In this document: positions 5,996-9,422 of the stretch, one piece after another | Layout of the letters: each line of letters starts with the position of its first letter | Position numbering within the stretch: position 1 is the stretch's first letter | Assembly (NCBI GenBank): GCA_002712945.1 | Contig: PAVA01000005.1 | Location: 2,721 to 12,142 of the forward strand | Source: Citromicrobium sp. | GTDB taxonomy: Bacteria > Pseudomonadota > Alphaproteobacteria > Sphingomonadales > Sphingomonadaceae | Reading direction: 5' to 3' | Length of the DNA stretch: 9,422 nucleotides | Notes under the pieces: generated by a model | What the model saw: only the letters and a program-made list of their open reading frames with translations | Told to the model about the DNA's origin: nothing | The model's database searches: none | Translations under genes and position numbers: made by a program

Positions 5996-7012
5996 ATGAG
6001 CACTACTCCCAAGACAGACGCGCTGATGGCGCGCGGCGCGGACTTCCTCGGCAGCAAGCACGCCATCCTGTGCGGCGCGATGAGCTGGGTGAGCGAGCGC
6101 AATCTCGTTTCCGCGATCAGCAATGCCGGAGGCTTCGGCGTGATCGCCTGCGGTGCGATGACGCCCGACCTGCTCGATACAGAAATTGCCGAGACCAGAA
6201 AGCGCACCGACAAGCCCTTCGGCGTCAACCTCATCACCATGCACCCCGACCTGTTCGACCTGATCGCGGTGTGCGAGAAACACGGTGTCACCCACGTCGT
6301 GCTGGCAGGCGGCATCCCGCCCAAGGGCAGCGTCGAGGCCATCAAGGGCGGCAAGAACCCCGCCAAGGTCATCTGCTTCGCACCGACGCTGGCGCTGGCG
6401 AAGAAGCTGCTGCGCAGCGGTGCGGATGCGCTGGTGATCGAGGGGATGGAAGCGGGCGGCCATATCGGCCCGGTCTCGACCAGTGTGCTGGCGCAGGAAA
6501 TGCTGCCCGAGCTATCGGCGGACAACCTGATCTTCGTCGCGGGCGGGATCGGGCGCGGTTCGGCCATCGCGGGCTACCTGGAGATGGGCGCGTGCGGTGT
6601 GCAGCTGGGCACGCGTTTTGCCTGCGCGAAGGAGAGCATCGCGCACGAGAACTTCAAGAAGGCCTTTTTCCGCGCCTCCGCGCGCGATGCCGTCGCCTCG
6701 GTGCAGGTCGATGCGCGGCTGCCGGTGATTCCGGTCCGCGCGCTCAAGAACAAGGGGACCGAGGAATTCACCGCGACCCAGCGCGAGATCGCCGGACGGC
6801 TCGACCGCGAGGAGATCGCGATGGCCGAGGCGCAGCTGCAGGTCGAGCACTACTGGGCGGGCGCGCTGCGCCGCGCGGTGATCGATGGCGATGTGGAGAC
6901 CGGCAGCCTGATGGCGGGTCAGTCGGTCGGCATGGTCCGCGAGGAAGAGCCCGTGGCGGACATCATCGCCACCCTGATGGCCGAGAGCGAGGATGCGCTG
7001 ACCCGGCGCTAG
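5996..7012 (+). CDS. Nitronate monooxygenase family flavoprotein (NMO/FabK-like)
   Basis: This is a 338-residue FMN-binding TIM-barrel protein of the 2-nitropropane dioxygenase family. Nitronate monooxygenases oxidise alkyl nitronates to carbonyl compounds and nitrite; the related FabK reduces enoyl-ACP in fatty acid synthesis. Visible motifs are GAMSWVSERNLVSAISNAGG (27-46), KPFGVNL (73-79), IEGMEAGGHIG (148-158) with H156 as likely catalytic His, the FMN-phosphate loop VAGGIGRG (181-188) and GVQLGTRF (201-208). The C-terminal GALRRAVIDGDVETGSLMAGQ resembles FabK tails, so an enoyl-reductase role is not excluded. The start at ATG 5996 gives a normal N-terminus; no ribosome site precedes it, and a -10-like box ends seven bases upstream. 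It follows the LytTR gene by 39 bases and ends at TAG 7010-7012, 18 bases from the convergent TM2 gene. Family confident, substrate not. Confidence 0.88.
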   Translation: MSTTPKTDALMARGADFLGSKHAILCGAMSWVSERNLVSAISNAGGFGVIACGAMTPDLLDTEIAETRKRTDKPFGVNLITMHPDLFDLIAVCEKHGVTHVVLAGGIPPKGSVEAIKGGKNPAKVICFAPTLALAKKLLRSGADALVIEGMEAGGHIGPVSTSVLAQEMLPELSADNLIFVAGGIGRGSAIAGYLEMGACGVQLGTRFACAKESIAHENFKKAFFRASARDAVASVQVDARLPVIPVRALKNKGTEEFTATQREIAGRLDREEIAMAEAQLQVEHYWAGALRRAVIDGDVETGSLMAGQSVGMVREEEPVADIIATLMAESEDALTRR

Positions 7013-7030
7013 GGCACGTTCTGCGCGCCA

Positions 7031-7453
7031 TCAGCCGTATTTTTCGGCGAACCTCTCGTCGTCCATCGTGATGTAGATGATCCCCTCGATGAAGGCGATG
7101 AGGGCGGGGATGAAGGTCCAGCAGAACAGCAGGTACAATATGCCCTGGCCGATCCGGTCCAGATAGAACTTGTGGCCACCAAGGCCGCCAAGGAGCCAGG
7201 CCAGGGCGAATGCTGCGACCTTGTTCTTGCTGCCCGCCTGAGGCCGGTACGCGGCAGTCCTTTCGGACGACCGCATGGCTTCCTCTGCCTTGCGCATGGA
7301 AACGTCGAGCGTTTCGCCGCAATGACGGCATTTCTTGGCTCGTGCCGAAATGTCTTCATCGCAGATCGGGCAATTGATGCGGGCGGCCATTTCCGGCTCG
7401 ATCTGCGTTGCGTTCGTCTCGGCGCCCACGGCGCTGGATGCACTATCCGTCAC
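7031..7453 (-). CDS. Zinc-ribbon TM2-domain membrane protein
   Basis: The 140-residue product has a short N-terminal tail, a zinc ribbon with C28-x2-C31 and C42-x2-C45 (CPIC...CRHC), a charged linker (48-75), and a TM2 domain to the C-terminus. In the TM2 part, the first helix runs from about 79 to 90, the turn LGGLGGHKFYLD lies near 88-99 and a second hydrophobic stretch is at about 102-124, ending in DDERFAEKYG. TM2 proteins are small two-helix membrane proteins of mostly unknown role. The start is GTG at 7453 (read on the minus strand), with six consecutive G bases eight bases upstream (7462-7467). The ATG at 7471 has its purine run too close, and the ATG at 7390 would give a shorter protein with a weak site; it remains an alternative. 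The G+C content (about 50-57% in lines counted by hand) is lower than in the neighbours. It ends 18 bases from the flavoprotein gene. Confidence 0.85.
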   Translation of the reverse strand: MTDSASSAVGAETNATQIEPEMAARINCPICDEDISARAKKCRHCGETLDVSMRKAEEAMRSSERTAAYRPQAGSKNKVAAFALAWLLGGLGGHKFYLDRIGQGILYLLFCWTFIPALIAFIEGIIYITMDDERFAEKYG

Positions 7454-7483
7454 TTGAAAATCCCCCCGCATTCCCTTTGGGCA

Positions 7484-7511
7484 GGTATAGATGGCTGATC
7501 CTGTTCGTCCA
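7484..7511 (-). promoter_or_regulatory. Candidate promoter for the TM2-domain gene
   Basis: On the minus strand TGGACG (7511-7506) and TATACC (7489-7484) each match the sigma70 hexamers at four of six positions, with a 16-base spacer. Transcription would start near 7477, leaving about 24 bases of leader that contain the G-rich ribosome site before the GTG at 7453. This supports the GTG start over the ATG at 7471. The remaining part of the 217-base region between the TM2 gene and yceI holds a perfect TTGACA at 7583-7588 on the plus strand but no convincing -10 box after it. Confidence 0.35.
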
Positions 7512-7670
7512 GCCCCACCCGACGAGGCATACCGACCAAAGACCGCATGCCGCCGGGCGGAACGGATTGGGCGCAGCGGGTTTTGACATGCAAGTGCGCT
7601 GCGGGCGATCACTGTCGTCCTTGCACGCGTGCCGCCGATGTGAAGTCAAACCCAGCCCGGAGCGTCCACC

Positions 7671-8318
7671 ATGCGCATTGCCCAGTCCCTCGCCGTTTTC
7701 GCCCTGATCGGGGCCGCCACCGTCCCCGCGCTCGCCCTGCAGGAGAGCGCGCCCGAACTGCCCGGACAAATGGATGCCAGCCGCGTGTCCGGGGGCACCT
7801 ATGCGACCGATCCTTCGCACACGCTGGTCGCGTGGTCGGTCAATCACTTCGGCTTCAACGATTATTACGGCGCTTTCGGCGATGTCGAAGGGACGCTCGA
7901 GATAGACCCTGCTGACCCGGAGGCCGCCACGCTCGACGTGACCATCCCGATCACCAGTCTTTCGGTCGTCAGCGAAGGCCTGCGCGATCATCTGCTGCGC
8001 CCGGGCAAGGACGGCGGCGATCCCGATTTCTTCGGGCCCGATCCCGAGGCAGCGCGCTTCGTGTCCACCAGTGTCGAGGTCGAAGGGACCGAGGCCGCGA
8101 TCACCGGCGACCTGACGATGAACGGCGTCACCAAGCCGGTGACCATCGATGCGCAGTTCACCGGCGCGGGCACCAACCCGATGAGCAAGGTCGAGACCAT
8201 CGGGTTCGAGGGCACGACCACCATCGCACGCTCCGATTTCGGGATCGACTACGCGATCCCGATGGTCAGCGACGAGGTGAAACTGAAGATCAGCGCCGCG
8301 TTCGAGAAGCAGGACTGA
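7671..8318 (+). CDS. YceI family periplasmic lipid-binding-type protein
   Basis: The 215-residue product starts at ATG 7671 with GGAG eight bases upstream (7659-7662). Residues 1-22 form a Sec signal peptide with a likely A-L-A cleavage site after residue 22, so the mature protein is periplasmic. YceI proteins are lipocalin-like beta barrels; crystallised members bind isoprenoids such as polyprenyl quinones. Family marks include YATDPSHTLVAWSVNHFGFNDYYGAFGDVEGTLEID (in the first third), TSLSVVSEGLRDHLL, DLTMNGVTKPVTIDAQF and RSDFGIDYAI near the C-terminus. Where most members read RD-x-HL-x-s-x-dFFD, this one has a few extra residues (LRPGKDGGDPDFFGPD). The dienelactone hydrolase gene follows after 43 bases on the same strand and also appears to be exported, suggesting an envelope operon. 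A ligand cannot be named from the sequence. Confidence 0.92.
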   Translation: MRIAQSLAVFALIGAATVPALALQESAPELPGQMDASRVSGGTYATDPSHTLVAWSVNHFGFNDYYGAFGDVEGTLEIDPADPEAATLDVTIPITSLSVVSEGLRDHLLRPGKDGGDPDFFGPDPEAARFVSTSVEVEGTEAAITGDLTMNGVTKPVTIDAQFTGAGTNPMSKVETIGFEGTTTIARSDFGIDYAIPMVSDEVKLKISAAFEKQD

Positions 8319-8361
8319 ACGCGCCGCCGCTGGCGGACGACCGGGCGAGGGGAGAGACGAC

Positions 8362-9240
8362 ATGTGCGATGAGGCAAAACTGGCGCGCTGGGCCAAGGAA
8401 GGGCTCAACCGCCGTCACTTCGGCATGCTGACCGGCGCGGCGGCTATCGGGGCCTGCGCGCCGATGGCGTCCGGTGGCGATGGCGATATCTCGCTTCCCG
8501 CGATGACCGAACGCGCCGTCAGCTTCGAGACCCCGGCGGGCACGATGGACGGCTTCTTCGTCGCGCCCGTCTCCGGCCCGTCGCCCGCAGTGCTGTTCTG
8601 GCCCGATATTGCGAGCTTGCGCGAAGCCAAGCGCAACATGGCGCGGCGGCTTGCCGGGCGCGGCTACGCGGTCCTCGTGGTCAATCCCTATTACCGCGAC
8701 GTTGCCGGCCAGCAGTTCGAGGATTTCGCCGACTTCGCGGGCAGTGGCGGGTTCCAGAAGGTCCGCCCCTGGCGCGAGAAACTCAAGGCGGAAGCGATCA
8801 TGGCCGATGCCACCGCAGCCGTCGGCTGGCTCGATGCGCAAAAGGAAGTCGATACCGCGCGCGGGATCGGCACGCAGGGCTATTGCATGGGCGGGCCCTT
8901 CACCTTCTGGTCTGCCGCAGCGGTGCCGAGCCGGATCAAGGGCGTGGCCAGCTTCCACGGTGGCGGGCTGGTGCGCGAGGACAACCCGATGAGCCCGCAC
9001 CGCACCTTCGACGAAAGCCGCGCGCGCTATCTGGTCGCCATCGCGCAGGACGACGACGCCGACGCCCCCGATCACAAGCGCATCCTGCGCGAAGCCGCAG
9101 CCGAGGCGGGCCGCCCCGCGAAGATCGAAGTCTATGCGGGCGAGCACGGCTGGACCGTGCCGGACAGCCCGGCCTACGCGCCAGCCGCGGCCGAACGCGC
9201 CTATGCCGATCTGATGACGCTGTACGACGCGGCGCTCTGA
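8362..9240 (+). CDS. Dienelactone hydrolase family protein with Tat/lipoprotein-like leader
   Basis: The 292-residue product is an alpha/beta hydrolase of the dienelactone hydrolase family, whose classical members open lactones in chloroaromatic breakdown but which is broad in substrate. The likely triad is C175 in GYCMGG, an Asp within QDDDADAPD (D230-D234) and H262 in GEHGW. FFVAPVSGPSPAVLFWPDI and VVNPYYRD are typical strands. The N-terminus holds NRRHFGML (16-23), like a twin-arginine motif, then a short hydrophobic run AAAIGAC with C32 in a lipobox-like setting (I-G-A-C). It may therefore be exported folded and lipid-anchored. The 15 residues before the Arg pair begin MCDE. The ATG at 8362 is preceded by GAGGGGAGAG (8347-8356). 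It lies 43 bases after yceI, where CCGCC-GCT-GGCGG could form a small hairpin without a T-run. Family confident; export inferred. Confidence 0.9.
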   Translation: MCDEAKLARWAKEGLNRRHFGMLTGAAAIGACAPMASGGDGDISLPAMTERAVSFETPAGTMDGFFVAPVSGPSPAVLFWPDIASLREAKRNMARRLAGRGYAVLVVNPYYRDVAGQQFEDFADFAGSGGFQKVRPWREKLKAEAIMADATAAVGWLDAQKEVDTARGIGTQGYCMGGPFTFWSAAAVPSRIKGVASFHGGGLVREDNPMSPHRTFDESRARYLVAIAQDDDADAPDHKRILREAAAEAGRPAKIEVYAGEHGWTVPDSPAYAPAAAERAYADLMTLYDAAL

Positions 9241-9275
9241 TCGCCGCCAGAGGCCCGAAAGCTTGCCGGTTTCGC

Positions 9276-9304
9276 TTGGAGCGGGGAGCCGCAGGGGCTA
9301 GGCT
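9276..9304 (+). promoter_or_regulatory. Weak candidate promoter for the SPFH-like gene
   Basis: TTGGAG (9276-9281) and TAGGCT (9299-9304) are 17 bases apart, each with three of six consensus positions. The spacing is the same as in the lysC and flavoprotein candidates. The start site would be near 9311, just before the strong AGGAG ribosome site. The evidence is only positional. Confidence 0.25.
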
Positions 9305-9328
9305 CTGTCCTCGAAAGAGGAGAGAGAC

Positions 9329-9422
9329 ATGATGGGTTGGGTCGTACTCGGGCTGCTGGTTTTCCTGCTGCTGATTTTCGTGATGACGGCGATCACGATG
9401 GTCAAGCAGGGCTACGTCTACA
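9329..9422 (+). CDS. N-terminus of a probable SPFH/Band 7 domain membrane protein (cut by window end)
   Basis: Only 31 codons are visible. ATG at 9329 (or the adjacent in-frame ATG at 9332) is preceded by AGGAG at 9318-9322, a strong ribosome site. The peptide begins MMGWVVLGLLVFLLLIFVM, a single N-terminal membrane helix, followed by TAITMVKQGYVY. A helix followed at once by a V-x-Q-G-x-x-Y type strand is how SPFH/Band 7 (stomatin, prohibitin, QmcA-like) proteins begin, where the next residues usually read as an ERFG-type motif. The call is inferred from this short pattern. It starts 88 bases after the dienelactone hydrolase gene and may have its own promoter. Confidence 0.6.
   Translation, partial: MMGWVVLGLLVFLLLIFVMTAITMVKQGYVY

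Noticed and set aside
5060..6463. A 467-codon open frame on the minus strand
   Set aside because: It runs antisense through the LytTR gene and the start of the flavoprotein gene, both with clear motifs. Its composition (Arg, His, Asp, Ala rich with no domain) is that of a GC-rich shadow frame.
6070..7071. A 333-codon open frame on the plus strand overlapping the flavoprotein gene in another frame
   Set aside because: It is very rich in Arg and Gly with no domain, as expected for the shifted frame of a GC-rich gene.
7583..7612. Perfect TTGACA upstream of yceI as a promoter
   Set aside because: The positions 16-19 bases downstream read as CGATCA/GATCAC, with no acceptable -10 box, so it was not listed as a promoter.
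8322..8336. Small GC hairpin (CCGCC-GCT-GGCGG) between yceI and the hydrolase gene as a terminator
   Set aside because: The stem is only five pairs and no T-run follows; in a GC-rich genome such hairpins are common.
7443..8408. A 321-codon open frame on the minus strand
   Set aside because: It is antisense to yceI and has shadow-like composition; yceI has a signal peptide, ribosome site and family motifs.
8290..9147. A 285-codon open frame on the minus strand
   Set aside because: It is antisense to the dienelactone hydrolase, which has its triad and ribosome site; the antisense product shows no recognisable motif.

Overview
The window is GC-rich (roughly two thirds G+C by eye) and densely packed, with convergent genes ending a few bases apart and several non-ATG starts. 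The protein set looks alphaproteobacterial, most like Sphingomonadales/Erythrobacteraceae: a ubiG/lysC divergent pair, an aspartokinase beginning ARIVMKFGGTS, a membrane-anchored LytTR regulator, a YceI protein, and a dienelactone hydrolase with a twin-arginine lipoprotein leader. This placement is inference from protein style. No rRNA, tRNA, CRISPR array, insertion sequence or phage gene was seen.

Layout: (1) 1-885, the 3' part of a glycerophosphodiester phosphodiesterase gene entering from the left. (2) 889-1164, minus strand, an unrecognised 91-residue membrane protein with a zinc-ribbon-like tail, lower in GC than its neighbours and 11 bases downstream of ubiG. (3) 1176-1916, minus strand, ubiG for ubiquinone synthesis, divergent across 53 bases from (4) lysC (1970-3259), followed 13 bases later by (5) purT (3273-4430). 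Both lysC and purT are best started at TTG. (6) 4435-4980, minus strand, a DUF2306-like membrane protein divergent across 166 bases from (7) a four-helix membrane LytTR DNA-binding protein (5147-5956). (8) 5996-7012, a nitronate monooxygenase/FabK-like flavoprotein. (9) 7031-7453, minus strand, a zinc-ribbon TM2-domain protein. (10) 7671-8318, yceI, then (11) 8362-9240, a dienelactone hydrolase, probably one envelope operon. (12) 9329 to the right edge, the first 31 residues of a probable SPFH/Band 7 protein.

Most of this is housekeeping or general envelope metabolism, and I do not see a clear undescribed system. The best leads are regulatory. The LytTR/DUF2306 divergent region carries an exact 11-base inverted repeat, one arm of which lies in the spacer of a candidate promoter. 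The lysC gene has an internal start that would yield a free ACT-domain subunit like the beta subunit of class II aspartokinases. The lysC and nitronate monooxygenase promoters share a TTGC-N17-CCTAAC pattern. Two genes (LytTR and nitronate monooxygenase) have no Shine-Dalgarno sequence and a -10-like box seven bases before ATG, which suggests leaderless mRNAs.
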